Positions 1 through 16,758 of a DNA stretch of 26,402 nucleotides are shown piece by piece. The stretch covers positions 1 through 26,402 of the forward strand of contig JAQGBZ010000618.1 in NCBI GenBank assembly GCA_034687125.1, written 5' to 3'. The first letter of the stretch is position 1; every line of letters starts with the position of its first letter. This stretch comes from Neelides folsomi. Lineage: Eukaryota; Arthropoda; Collembola; Neelipleona; Neelidae. Below the pieces are notes generated by a model. It worked only from the letters and a program-made list of their open reading frames with translations. It searched no databases and was not told the origin of the DNA. The position numbers and the translations under genes were made by a program.

Positions 1-91
1 ACCTCCATATGACCGGTGAAAATCACTCATAATAAAAGAATTTTGAGTAATGTATTTTTGCATTAATGGCCAAAGTGCGTTTTTTCTTTTA

Positions 92-370
92 TTACGAATG
101 AGCGTGACAAAGCATTTTTTCGGATGAAGCCGAGAAATACCGCCGAATACCCAAAAAGCTCTGGGGAATTCCTCTGTGATATTTGATTTTGTAGAGGTGA
201 CTTTCAACAACCTCAACAATATCGTTAGCACCTCCAATTTGTTCTTGATCGTGGTCGGTAACGACTTTAATTATCTTTCTCATTAAATTATAAAATTTAA
301 TTGCTGCACTTTTACCAACTTCGGCATGAATTTTGGCATCAGAAACTTTCACATTAAAATACCAGACACA
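92..370 (-). CDS. Unrecognised open segment, possible exon
   Basis: An open frame runs on the minus strand from just after a TAA (371-373) to a stop near 92. It has no ATG at its head: the first plausible start is a GTG at 350-352, so if it is coding it must be an internal or terminal exon. The translation has a balanced amino-acid mix, including AAIKFYNLMRKIIKVVTDHD and KIKYHRGIPQSFLGIRRYF, which is less repetitive than the AT-rich noise around it. I do not recognise a family, and I found no donor-acceptor pair joining it to the 522-644 segment with certainty. It may be a gene remnant or chance. Confidence 0.22.
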   Translation of the reverse strand, partial: CVWYFNVKVSDAKIHAEVGKSAAIKFYNLMRKIIKVVTDHDQEQIGGANDIVEVVESHLYKIKYHRGIPQSFLGIRRYFSASSEKMLCHAHS

Positions 371-521
371 TTAATCTTATAATTTGTAATACGCTCATGT
401 GGAGAAATTCAAAAATCATATCAGCAAGAGGATTATAATACTTTCGACAATTCTGACAAAACTATCGAAATCCAATTTTTCTTTCTGGGTAAATAAGTTT
501 TAATAAAAGAAAATCACAAGT

Positions 522-644
522 TTAGCAATTTAGATTTCTTGGTATTAAGTCAATTTCTTGGGCAGCTGAAAGGTCGTAATGTATCACTTCCCCAAATGTA
601 AATAAGTTGAAATGATTTGAATTTAAAAGTTCAATAAATGCCAT
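522..644 (-). CDS. Small unrecognised ORF (40 aa)
   Basis: An ATG-initiated minus-strand frame begins MAFIELLNSNHFNLFTFGEV and ends in NLNC before a TAA at 522-524. It lies upstream, in the minus-strand sense, of the open segment at 92-370. The pair could be the first and a later exon of one gene, with a GTGATA donor-like site after the GE dipeptide. The phases I tried did not match cleanly, so the link is speculative. No family is recognised. Confidence 0.15.
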   Translation of the reverse strand: MAFIELLNSNHFNLFTFGEVIHYDLSAAQEIDLIPRNLNC

Positions 645-1126
645 TGTTCCAGAGGTGAGTTCCTAAATTAATAAATACTTAGGAGGTGGTAATAAATTTA
701 AAATAATAAACACAAAGTAAACCCGAAAGTAAAAAAACTTTTACAAAGACTTCTAAATAAATTTTGAAATTCTGAAAATTCATTTACATAATTATGAAGG
801 TATATTGTATTATTATTCTTACACTTTATAACTAATTAATTTTAATTTTAGTAATATTTTTTGGATAAGTATATAAAAGAAATTTTTTCTTTAACTGAAT
901 AAAATTTAATTGACTATAGGGTTTAAATCTTGAATGAAATGAATTAAATGTATTTTCAAAATTATTATTATTATTATTACCTATAATAAAAAGTTATTAT
1001 ATTAGAATGACAATTAAGTTTAAGATTTATTCATTCAAAATTATTTGCATATTATCAAATACATTAATTACGTGATTGCTTCTTAATTAAGAAAATTAAT
1101 TATTAATTTGAATCATTTAAACCCTT

Positions 1127-1290
1127 ATGTGCCCGATAACAGGCACATTTACACACTTTAAAAGCAATGTTGTCTTTTTCGGGCACATGTGCCTTCTAAT
1201 ATGTGCCCACTTTGGGGTTCAATGTGCCTCTTTTTGGGTCCAATGTGCCTCTTATTTGGTTCAATGTGCCCGTTTTAGGGCACATGTGCC
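1127..1290. repeat. Cluster of ATGTGCC / GGCACAT motifs
   Basis: About eight copies of ATGTGCC or its complement GGCACAT lie within 165 bp. They include two identical 13-mers GGGCACATGTGCC (1181-1193 and 1278-1290), each holding the perfect palindrome GGCACATGTGCC, and an inverted pair at 1127-1133 and 1142-1148. Between 1195 and 1275 the motif recurs roughly every 20-25 bp as TTCAATGTGCC or TCCAATGTGCC variants. A plus-strand open frame (1127-1327) crosses the array, but its repetitive translation looks like a by-product of the repeats. Confidence 0.7.
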
Positions 1291-2523
1291 AGTTTTTGTA
1301 TCCAGGATCGAGACCCTGACCTTCTGACCCTGAATGACGGCTGATCAGCAATTTAAAATGTCGCATGTCGGCTGTTCTGCCCTATTTTTGTCTATTTTAT
1401 ACATTGTTGCTATTATTTTAAATGCTTCAATATTGTTTATAATTATACAAGGCCTAAGATATTTATATATGTATGTTATAGTGTATATAGTATATATGTA
1501 CCAGAACATGTTCTCTATGATTATATTTAAAAATAATTGGTAAAATTAAACTGAGATTGAATGATTTTGAACTAACAGTTAAAGCGTTTAAATTTTAAAC
1601 AAAGTATAAAATGAAACAAAGTAAATAAAAATGAGTCGATGAGTAGAAAATACCAAAAGGAGAAATGGACAGAAAGAAGAATACAAGATTTTTTTACTAT
1701 AATTGTAAAAACAAATTTTGGATTAAATATTCAATCATATGAGAAGTACAATTTTTAAATACATTGGATTACTTATCATAGCATGTAAATTATACGATAA
1801 TTTAGACGATTATTTGAAGACAGATAATATAGACGGAAAGATGAAGGAAATGCAGGTGACATCGTAACTGGAATGCTTTAAGTCCACATCATACGAATGA
1901 ATATCTTTAATATAATAAACAATAACTTGATTATGTATATGATGTTGATGAATATTTAAGATAATGAATATGAATTTTTAATACATAACATTAGGATTTA
2001 AACTAAAGTTATATATCAGGATTTAATGGTACTACATAATATAATTGTAAAAACAGATCCATAAAATTACCATACAAGAGGAGGCCAAGTTGAGTTGTCA
2101 TTTTCTTTGAATTATATTAACTTCCTTAATTATTTCAGATCATGAACGGAAGGAATTGATCGTCCGACATGGAAGATTTTCGAAAAATAAAAACGTTTTG
2201 TTAGTGAAATCCATCTACAGAATTCATTATTTACTAATAACAATAATCTTTAACTTAATTTAAATTAATTTCCTTTAAACTAAACAATGCCATTTGCCAT
2301 ATACTGAAACTGATAAGATAAATGTGTTGTATTTTGCATTTCATTTAGATCATAGCAATGGCTCTCCATTTTAACCCACAACGACCGTACTATTTCAAAT
2401 GTTGGGGATTTGATTTAAACCGTATGGGTAATCATTAATCATTTCTTTTAAATATTATGTAGATAAAATCATAATCAATAATCATTTTTTCATTAATTAA
2501 TTAAATTCTTACATTTCTTTCAG
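1291..2523. other. AT-rich region, no supported gene
   Basis: This region is AT-rich with no convincing coding frame. At about 2352-2433 a short open stretch beginning ATGGCTCTCC and ending at a GGTAATC donor-like site could be a 5' exon of the downstream secreted-protein gene. Its phase (1) does not fit the acceptor at 2524, so I do not join them. Confidence 0.5.
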
Positions 2524-3801
2524 ATCTTTTTAATCGTGATGTTAAGCACAAGTTTGTACACGTACAGTCCAACGCGCATTAAGCCGACCAAGGCATTGGA
2601 ATGCAATGAATTTGGATTTTACTTGACCAAACAGAGAAAGTAAGAATCCAATTTTATCATTAATTTATAAATATCCACTGTTGAAGTTAATATTGATATT
2701 GAACATTTTAAAATGAAAAACATTAAATATTTCAATATTTCATAAAGTTCATATATTTAATATGAATTATCATTAATAATTAAATTACAATAAAAAAATA
2801 ATTAAAAAAATATCAAATTGTTAATTAAAGGAATTTAAATATTTAATAGTGAACCTCCAAATTCTGGACCTGACCCTGATACCGATTCTGACACTGATCC
2901 AACCAATGCTCCTACTACGACGACAACGACCACAACGACAACGACCAATCCAGTTCGAAAATGGCATTGTTTGGATCCAAACAGTGCAATCGAAACTGTT
3001 TACTTTCGTCTTACTAGAGAAAACTGCAAACACAATGTTCTGGAATCAGAATTACTTATTCCAAAGATTTTCATATCTGTTGGCTAAACCTTATCACCTA
3101 CAAAGTGTTCTGTACTAGAAACTAATGCTCCATACGATGAAGTTGACAAATTCACGGGATTTGATTGCTACGGCAGAGAATTTAAATTTAAAAAACATGG
3201 AAGAATATACGATGATTGTAGGAATATTCCTATTCCATCATTACATATTAAGGATCCGATAATTGTCCCGTTTTTTCTGACTGGTCCTAAAGATGAAAAA
3301 TATGTTTACTGCTGTTATCTTAATAACGTTCAAAATGGGAAATTGGGAATTACGTTGGAGGATGGAACAAAAGTTTTATCAAATTGTCAAACTTTGCATG
3401 CAAAAGATCGCAGGTTTCAGAAGTCATGGGATAGGTAGATCGAGATTTTTAGTTTATTTTTAAATAAAGTACAGATAATTTTATTGAGTATTTTACTTAT
3501 ACATATAGGACAACTACAAAGTATTCTTAAATATTATAAAATATGAGTAAATTAATAAAAATACTTTATTTGAATCAGATGCGGTAACCGAAAAGAACCT
3601 ACTAAATACAATGGAAAACTTCTTGAAACTGAGATAGTCTTGAATGCTTTGTACAATCAAGACCTTGATGGAAACACTTTAATTGAATGTCAATTAGGAG
3701 GGGAATTGGTTGAGGTTGAAAAGAAAGAAATAATTGAATGCTACTGCCCACAACATTATACCGAACCTGCAACGTGCGATCGTTTTTTGCAAGTTGATTA
3801 A
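2524..3801 (+). pseudogene. Secreted Cys-rich protein gene with in-frame stop
   Basis: Three phase-matched exons are visible: 2524-2639 (acceptor TTTCAG, donor GTAAGA), 2850-3434 (acceptor AATAG, donor GTAGAT) and 3579-3801 (acceptor ATCAG, stop TAA). The first exon begins with a hydrophobic stretch, IFLIVMLSTSLYTYS, like the end of a signal peptide, then ALECNEFGFYLTKQR. The second carries a Pro/Asp-rich piece and eleven consecutive Thr (mucin-like linker), then a Cys-rich region (WHCLDPNS, FDCYGREF, YVYCCYL, SNCQTL). The third ends IIECYCPQHY...CDRFLQVD. The frame is continuous from 2850 to 3434 except for a TAA at 3085-3087, after FISVG. No workable intron removes it, so this is either a pseudogene, a segregating null or sequence error, or readthrough. 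The exon with the start codon was not found. The family is not recognised; secretion is inferred from the leader and cysteines. Confidence 0.55.
3085..3087 (+). other. In-frame TAA inside the Cys-rich gene
   Basis: The frame from 2851 to 3434 is uninterrupted apart from this TAA. Coding-looking sequence with Cys and aromatic residues continues in the same frame on both sides. The context GGC TAA ACC is not the UGA-C context typical of known readthrough sites. Confidence 0.7.
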
Positions 3802-5038
3802 TTAGATTTTAAGATTGTTAATATCTAATTAATCTAGTCAACTAACCTAACCTCAAACTAACTTTGTTAACAAATTTTGTTATAATTTATTAACCATTAT
3901 TATATGCTTATGTCGTCAATAGTCAAACTATTTTTACATTACATATTCATTATTTCATTATCTTATTCATTATTTACTAAAATATTACTTTAAATGATAT
4001 TTCAATTTCAAATATTTTAAATAAAATGACTTAAATTGAACTAAATGTTTCACTGCATATTTCTATTAAACCATTCTGTATTATGAATTCAATGTAATTT
4101 ATTGACCACCCTGTATAGTAAAATTAAATTAGATACATATTAGATATTACATATACCAATATGTAATACCAATATGTATACATACCAACATCTGATCTTC
4201 AACATGATAGATACAATAAACTGCACTTACAAATAAGTATCGTATATGGCTTATACTAATATATATATATTTAATACCTATATAATTTTATTTTATTTAG
4301 TAAACTGTATGAGTATTTAAAATCTTTAATGAGTTGTTTGCTCCTTAAGAATATCATAATTAGGGATTTGTGTTTGGAGCGGCAGGAAGGACTTAAAAAT
4401 AGTGTAGTAAATAACAGACGGGGACTTTCGGGGTTTGTCACTCCCAATGGGGAACGCAGGAGAAAGAAGATGAGTAAGAAAGGGGAAATGAACTCATCAT
4501 GACGAAGGGATCTAATTTTAGCATCGTCAGACCACGGCCCCGAAACCCCGAAAACTGAGGAGTCGTGAGGGCAAATTCTTCAAACCACCTCCATCTTTTT
4601 TACCACAACTCCCACTCGACAAAGGCCCATCCCCGGAAGGAGAACACCGATTTTGTTTAATATTTTAATATTATCATTATAACCCGGTCCGCCAACCAAA
4701 CCCCAATTGACCTTTTGTAATTAAGGAAATTTCCCCGTTTCCGATCCGACCCGGGCGGCCCTTTTTTTCTTATTTGAACCTCTTTTGGCGACGTTGACTC
4801 GCAATGTGATAAAAAGGAGGTTGAACTGAAGAGTTTGGGGTTAAAGTTTTATTACGGATTTATTCAAAAATTATAATTTTATAAACTATAGTTTACCAAC
4901 TATAGCTAAATCAACTATAGTTTAACTAAAGGTGAACTCACTATTATAGTTAGACGTGAACTTTAGTCAAGAACCGCATATTTAAGGACAGTAGTTAAGC
5001 AAGATTAGAATTGTAGTTAATAAAGTTAAGGATTTAAA
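3802..5038 (+). promoter_or_regulatory. Intergenic / probable NUAK 5' region
   Basis: The stretch 3802-4350 is AT-rich and featureless. From about 4360 to 4830 base composition rises sharply to GC-rich for this window, in the manner of a promoter or 5' UTR upstream of the kinase gene. It includes a kappaB-like GGGACTTTCG at 4421-4430. A TATAAA at 4880-4885 overlaps the first AAACTATAGTTT palindrome. An in-frame TAA at 5027-5029 just upstream of the ATG supports the chosen NUAK start. No transcription start can be fixed from sequence alone. Confidence 0.4.
4883..4922. repeat. Three AACTATAG motifs, two of them palindromic
   Basis: AAACTATAGTTT (4883-4894), AACTATAG (4898-4905) and AACTATAGTT (4913-4922) lie within 40 bp. 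They are spaced about 15 bp apart, 120-155 bp upstream of the NUAK start codon. Regular spacing and dyad symmetry suggest a binding-site cluster, but the protein is unknown. Confidence 0.6.
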
Positions 5039-10582
<5,544 letters not shown>

Positions 10583-11182
10583 AAATATTATAAGAAATGT
10601 CAATAATCCAAAAATCAATCTCTTTTAATTTTCAATTAATTGTCTTTTATGTATTTACATTATTAAATGCGTACCAAATAGACGACCTTACTTTCTCTCA
10701 CAACTCTTAATTAATTATTCTCAAAATGCTTCCCTTATTATGTCAATGGCTAATTACATAATAAATATTAATTAATCAATTTAATAAATACGAAAGTGCT
10801 TAATAAAATGCAAATTTTAAAGGAAATGACAAAATTCAATCACTCAAATGCATTTAAAGCATTAATTTTTTTACCTTAATAAATAAACATTAAGTCAATA
10901 CACACAAGATGGATTTTTTTAAATTGGAAAAATTATTTAATATTAATTTAAATTTAAATTTTACTGAATTTTTTTAAAAAGTTTATTAAAATGTTATTAA
11001 ATTCATAATTTTATTAAAATGAATTTTTATTTAATTTTTGTCGATCAATTTTTTTAAATTTTATATTTACGTTATTTTTTTAATTAATATTAGTTAATTT
11101 AAAATTAAATTTTACTTATAAATATTTTTAATCATTAAGAATACACGTACACAAACACTTTTATTCTGTTCACGCTTTTGTC

Positions 11183-11263
11183 ATTACGTAATAAGTAGAA
11201 TTGTTGGGGAAGTCTGCACGTCAAATGCACAGCACGTTTCTAGAACGTTGAACGTTTAACGTT
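11183..11263. promoter_or_regulatory. Candidate regulatory cluster (PAR-bZIP-like and AACGTT triplet)
   Basis: ATTACGTAAT (11183-11192) matches the palindromic site bound by PAR-bZIP/NFIL3 factors. About 45 bp on, TTCTAGAA (11238-11245) runs into three AACGTT palindromes at 7-bp steps (11244-11249, 11251-11256, 11258-11263). The spacing and symmetry are suggestive of bound sites; function is inferred. Confidence 0.35.
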
Positions 11264-12204
11264 AGAACCAACACCTTTCATCTTCTCTTTTATAGGTGAA
11301 GTTTAAAAATACATAAAATTCTGTTTATTCTCTTTCGTATAAAGCTTGGTGGCTCGGGACGGGGATTTTTTTAATTTTTAATTATGATTTTTATTGAATA
11401 TTATTTAATTATTATTAATTTTTGTTGTAATAATTTCTTCCTGTAAACGCTGATTTTTTTCGCATTATTTTTTCCTTGCAAAGAATGTCACTTTTGCAAG
11501 TCCCAAGTCACCTGCCTTATATTGTAATTATTTTTGCTTTCTTTTTTAATACCCTTTAACTCCCACACACTTTATGTTTAATTTGATTTTAAGTTTGAAA
11601 TTGTTACAATTGTTCCAATACAATTTCAATGTGGAGGGAATATTCAAATAGTTCAATTTTTTGTAACAAGACTCGTCTCAAGTCACCTTTAAACACATTT
11701 CAATTCAGATCTGAATTGGTTTATCGATTAATTTTCCAATTTTTGAATTAATTAAGTAAATTATTAAAGTATTAAAAGAAATACAAATTGCTAAAATTGA
11801 AAAATCTATCAAGTTGAATTGAAATGTCGCATTATATAATAATTTATTTTAAATATTTGAGTTGTCATTTTATTATTGACATTTTGACTTCATTTAAAAA
11901 TATTTATTTATTATATAGCTATCTCTATTTTTAAATTTAAATGTTTTATTGAATTTACTATCGGGAGAGTAAGTATAATTATTACGTAAAATATAATTAA
12001 TAATAAATAGCCAAATTGGATCAAACTGGCCTTTTAAATATTTAAATGTATGAATTCTAATTTTCATTTTATTTCTTTTAATATTTTTAAAAGTAATTTC
12101 AAAATGTTTAATAAAGTTTAATAAAAATTGTCAATAGTAAAATTTTGGCTCTAAATTAATATAATTTTGATTCAGTAGCTATTTGACATCTTTATTTTGT
12201 CCAG

Positions 12205-15200
12205 ATCTAACAACTCGGAACCTTTTGGGAGCGCGGAGTTCAACTCCCCGAGATGACTCGACCTTCGATACGAATTCGTTCCGGTCTCTTCCGTCCCGCC
12301 GTTCCCTTCGTGAATTCACACCTTCAACCTACGATTATTCATCTCCAATCCGCCCTCACCATCATCCACATCATGACCGAAGCGGGAGCGACATCCCACC
12401 AAGGCGAATTCCCCTCCACCACCAACAACAAAACCACCAAAGCCATCAAACCCAAAGTTATCAAAATCACCCCGGAAATCCAAGTTATCAAAGTCAAAGT
12501 CAAAACCAACATTTAAACGAACGTGGAGATGAAAATAGTAAAAATGGTCATTTCCGGGCCGCCTCGGTGGAACCAACCTCCCGGGTCGGAATGCTCCGTT
12601 CGATTTCAATGAACCCGAGATTCCTCAACTACAATGATTCTTCCATTTACCCGTCGAGATTCTCAAACTTCTCCACCATTCGGTCTGAAAGTCCTTTTAC
12701 TCGACAGCCTTCAATGGTTGGAACAGATCCAAGTTCTTCCTTCTACGCTCCAACTGGGAATTTGGGAATTTCAAATTCATTCACTCCCAGTTTGTATAAC
12801 AATAACAATCCTCAAAGCTCCAATTCATCTTACGCTTCAATTCCCAATTCCTCGTTTGCTTCCACGCAAAACTCGTCCTACGGTTCCAATCCGAATTCTC
12901 CTTATGGTTCGAATCAAAATTCCTCCTTTGGTTCCAACACTCCATATGGGACTTTTTCCTATTCAAAGCCCTACAGCTCTTACATGAACAATTCTCCATA
13001 TGGCCCCAACATCTCAATTCCGCAACAAGGAACCACTGAAAATAATCCTTATGGTTATTCGAGCACAACAACCTATGGGACGAATCCAACCCCGCCAGAA
13101 ACAGACAGATTGCGGGAATTTGAAAATAAATATTGTGGTGGAGAATCCCGGGATTTGGGTAAATACTCAGATTCGCGGGATTTAGCAAGTTGTACTAAAT
13201 ACGGAGAAAGGGAGGGCAGTTGTGCTAAATATGGGGCGCGGGAAGGGAGTTGTGCAAGATATGGAGATTCGCGTGATTTAGCCAGTTGTACTAAATACGG
13301 AGATAGGGAAGGAAGTTGTTCTAAATACAGCGATGATAAAAATTATTATTATGGCAAACCACAAGTTTATTACAATAATGCTTCCAATCCTATGTCAAAC
13401 AACGAACATTTGAAATCTCCCTCACTGAAGGAATCGACAGAAAGTGAAGGTTTCGAAAAATCAAAATTCAATTTACCTTCTTTGTACAATCAGCCAAGAA
13501 TGGTGAGAAGGTATTTTAGCACATTGGATGAACCTAAACCAAGCGAGTTGGTTGGGTTGGGAAAATTGCCTTTCGCGCAGGCGGGAAATTCAAATCTAAA
13601 TTCATCTAATAATTCCAGCAATGGAAATAATGATTTAAGCAATAATGGAAATGTAACTCAAAGCTCAACTCTTCCAAACATTTCTCGTCGTGATTCCACC
13701 AAAGAAGCCGCAAAAAGAGGAATTGAAAAAGAAATGGAGAAATTTTCCTCTCCGCCACCTCCAGACACGATGAATCGAATAAAACGAGTTCAATCTCCGG
13801 AAACTAAACGAGATTTGCGAGCGACGAGTGTGGAAAGAATTACAAGGTTTTTAGAGCGGAATTCAATAAATTCTCCACCAATCGAACAACCAAAAGTTAA
13901 TAAAAATGATGGGATAATCAGCCCTGTAAAGTCCAAACCTTTTAAACCCTCAACTCCTGTTAAAGATGAGAAAACTCAAAGTTCTGTTTTACAAGAAAAT
14001 AATGAAATTCCGGATTCTTCTCCAACTTTAACAACTTCAAAATCTGTATCAAAAATGTCGAAATTCTCAAAACCAAAGTTTTTACAGAGTTTGGAGAAAA
14101 AATGGGAAAAACTTACTTCGAGCGAACCAAAAAATACCGAAGAAAAAACTCAAGATTCAATCATTATTGCCAATCCTCAAAATTCGCAAATTTTACCAAT
14201 TCCACAAAATTCGCCACATATACAAAATTTGCAAACTGTTCAAAATCCACAAAACTCGCAAATTCAAAAAAACCTTCAAACTCGCAGTGAGAATTTGATT
14301 TGTGAGAATGAAGATTTCCTCAAATCTCCTAATGTGATTTCTGAGTCAATGTTGCTCCAACGTGCCGTTTCCCCTGAAAAGAAATGCAAAGAGAAATTGC
14401 CAGGTTCGACTGTTAACTTCATGTTGGGGAAGTTTAGGAAAATCGAAGAGACGGCGACGACAACCAAAATCCCTAATGGGAAACCTCCAATTGGACGGAG
14501 AGTCCAAAGTGTTTATGCGGGGACGATGAGCGACAGCGTTTTGACACTTCCCTATGCTCCTTCAAAAGTCATTGAGAAAACTGAAGAATGCGGAGGGCAA
14601 ATGAGCAAATTTGGAGAAATTAAAAAAGCTTCTGGAATTGTTCGACCTTCACCATTGGCTTTGAACTCTCCTGCAACAATTCCTGAATCTCCAACTCTTG
14701 GAATTAAAAAGTTTAATCAAGGAGTTTCAATTAATCAAAATTCAAACTTGGCTCCACAGGCTCCGAACGTCGCATGTTCTAGCATCAATTCACATCCGAT
14801 TAGTTCAACTCAACTCAATCAACCAATTAATCAATCAATCAATCCAGCAATTAATCAATCTATTAATCCATCAATGAATCAAGCAATTCAACCTTTGATT
14901 AATACTCCAATTAAATCTGTTGATTTGCGAACTCCATCAATTGAAACTCAAGTATATCAAGTTTTAGAACCAGAAGGCCAAACAATGTCAAATCCATTTA
15001 ATCACAAGAATAAATTGCGAGATTCTTCTTTGCCTCCTTCGCTCCTTGGGTCATCCGGGTCAAAGATCAAGAGTTCAGATATTTCAAATATCCCACGTTT
15101 TGTTCCAAACACTTATAAGTCTGATCGGTTAGAAAGTGAAAAAAGAATTCTTTTACCTGAGATTTCCATTAGTCCCGAACTCCCTCGTAATAACAGTGAG

Positions 15201-15821
15201 GATTTGAGCGAAGATCTCAATGGCCCAGTTAGCCCAAAATCCGACAGCTACGATTCATCTTCTGTCTATTCGGAAAAAACGGATCAATCACTCAAAACTA
15301 ATTCAGTTTTAGACGAAGAGGAATCTGTTTCGGATAGGATTTTTAGGAAAAGTTTTTATTCAAGATTTAATTCTCTCGAAAATAAGAAAAAAGGTGGAGC
15401 AGCCTCGTCGCCTTCGTTTTTCCAAACTTCGTCCTCATCCTCGAATATGAAAAAAGGGTCCGGAAACAGCGGAGGGTCAAAGGTTAAACATAGGAGTTCA
15501 ACAACTACGCATTTCGATGGAGGGACGAGCGAACGAAGGCCTTCGAGGTCGCCGAGCAATTTGGACAAATATAATCCAAATCCTTTATTTAAAGAACTCA
15601 TAAGTGATGATTTCCCTTCTGATGTTGGGCGTAAAGCTGAATATTCCCGCCGGGTGACTTCAAAATTGTCGAAACTGTTGAGGGAAATTGACGCAGGGAA
15701 CACTGCTGCTGCAAATAATGCAAATAAACTAAATACAGAGAAACGGGATAGTTCAGAAAAAAGAGAGAAAACGCCAAATCCAATTCAAACACAAGATGAT
15801 AACTCAAACAATATAAATTGA
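12205..15821 (+). CDS. Large disordered-protein exon, probable long NUAK C-terminus
   Basis: A 3617-nt open exon follows the acceptor TTTTGTCCAG at 12195-12204 and ends at TGA (15819-15821). The frame has no ATG until about 130 codons in, so an upstream exon must supply the start. It begins with two nucleotides of a split codon, exactly fitting the phase-1 donor at 10434 in NUAK exon 9 (A|AT, then LTTRNLLGARSS). Joining them gives about 2546 aa. The roughly 1205 residues are mostly disordered: a His/Gln-rich start, Ser/Tyr/Gly repeats (12783-13100), a Cys/Tyr repeat (13142-13338), Asn/Gln-rich patches and an INQ-type repeat (14815-14905). Likely conserved-looking islands are RYFSTLDEPKPSELVG, KFLQSLEKKWEKLTS, FMLGKFRKIEE and RRVTSKLSKLLREIDAG. 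If it is not part of NUAK, it is a separate gene with an unseen first exon in 10.6-12.2 kb. AATAAA at 16153 may be its poly(A) signal. Confidence 0.75.
13142..13338 (+). repeat. In-frame Cys/Tyr repeat within the large exon
   Basis: A unit of about 96 nt (32 residues) is duplicated in frame. Copy 1 starts at 13173 and copy 2 at 13269, each reading SRDLASCTKYG then REGSC. Inside it a smaller unit of about 11-12 residues, REGSC(A/S)KYG, is repeated. Five cysteines fall in an otherwise Cys-poor protein. Confidence 0.8.
14815..14905 (+). repeat. INQ/INP short-period repeat in coding sequence
   Basis: Variants of a 4-residue unit (INQP, INQS, INPA, INQS, INPS, MNQA) are encoded by near-tandem AATCAATC-type DNA. 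This is typical slippage-prone low-complexity coding sequence. Confidence 0.75.
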
Positions 15822-16758
15822 AACAAACAGAATAGGTATATGAAATATTCATTTTTCTGTTTTTGAAATATATCATATTATGGACATACACAGAAAAATA
15901 TAATAACACAATGTTAGGCTATATGATAATTAAAGTAATTAATATACCTATAAGCATATAAAAGTGTAAGTAGGTTTGATTATATAAATATTTATTCATC
16001 TGTTATAAAATTAAGAATTATAACTTTATTGAAATATTTATGAAAATCTCATTTTAATTATTTAACGGTTTAACGCGTAAATATTAGGAATATATGACTA
16101 ATTTTATATAAAATATGCAATTTATATCTAATTATGTAATTAGTTGAGATTTAATAAAGTGATAGTAATTTTGATTGGTCAATAAGCACATTTTGAAATT
16201 TTCATTAACACAATATTCCTATGTTATTTTTCATCTCTCACGTTATTCTTTTAATGATGTAATAGATTCAAAATAGAGCATTGTTTAATCCAATCCAATT
16301 AGGGTTTTATTCATAAATATCAATAACAATGGATAAATCAATTAACAATTAATATGATGATGAACATGGAACGTGAGCCATATATCTACTAACAGTACAC
16401 TAACTTAATATGGCATACCATATTACTAATTTATAAAGTGTTCGTGTTTATTAATCAACATCTTTTTATACTAATACTGCCAAATATTAAGAATGAATAA
16501 AGTATTTATTAAAATGAATTGCATTAGATTAAGCTAATTATACAAATATTTTATCACGATACAGTTTATATTGGATTAATCAAAAAATCTATTATTTTGA
16601 TAATTTCAAGTTTGATTAATAATATTTTTTAAATAGAACTAACAATAGGTTTGGAAATAAAAATTAATTGGGGGTATAGCGAAAAATATAACTCATATCA
16701 ACATAAATTGATTTAGTTTGCAAATTGATTCATCATATAATAATTCATCACATTTGAA
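15822..16758. other. AT-rich intergenic DNA
   Basis: This holds the 3' flank of the large exon (AATAAA at 16153-16158), then AT-rich DNA in which I see no coding frame, RNA gene or clear repeat. Confidence 0.6.

Larger units (their letters stand above)
1..1126. other. AT-rich region without a firm gene
   Basis: This stretch is strongly AT-rich and stop-dense. Its only open segments of any note are two on the minus strand (92-370 and 522-644), listed separately. An (ATT)n microsatellite lies at about 961-979. I see no RNA gene, no clear transposon end and no splice-linked exon chain. Confidence 0.6.

Noticed and set aside
1334..1543. 69-codon hydrophobic plus-strand ORF
   Set aside because: Its Ile/Tyr/Met composition follows from AT-rich DNA; no start context, motif or neighbouring exon supports it.
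2352..2433. Candidate first exon beginning ATGGCTCTCC for the Cys-rich gene
   Set aside because: The donor leaves phase 1, and joining it to the acceptor at 2524 gives a frame that soon stops.
4421..4430. kappaB-like site GGGACTTTCG
   Set aside because: The last base departs from consensus and a single near-match in 1.2 kb is weak; noted only in the 5' region entry.
12253..13188. Alternative-frame ORFs within the large exon at 12205-15821
   Set aside because: They are short, repetitive and fully explained by the long sense frame.
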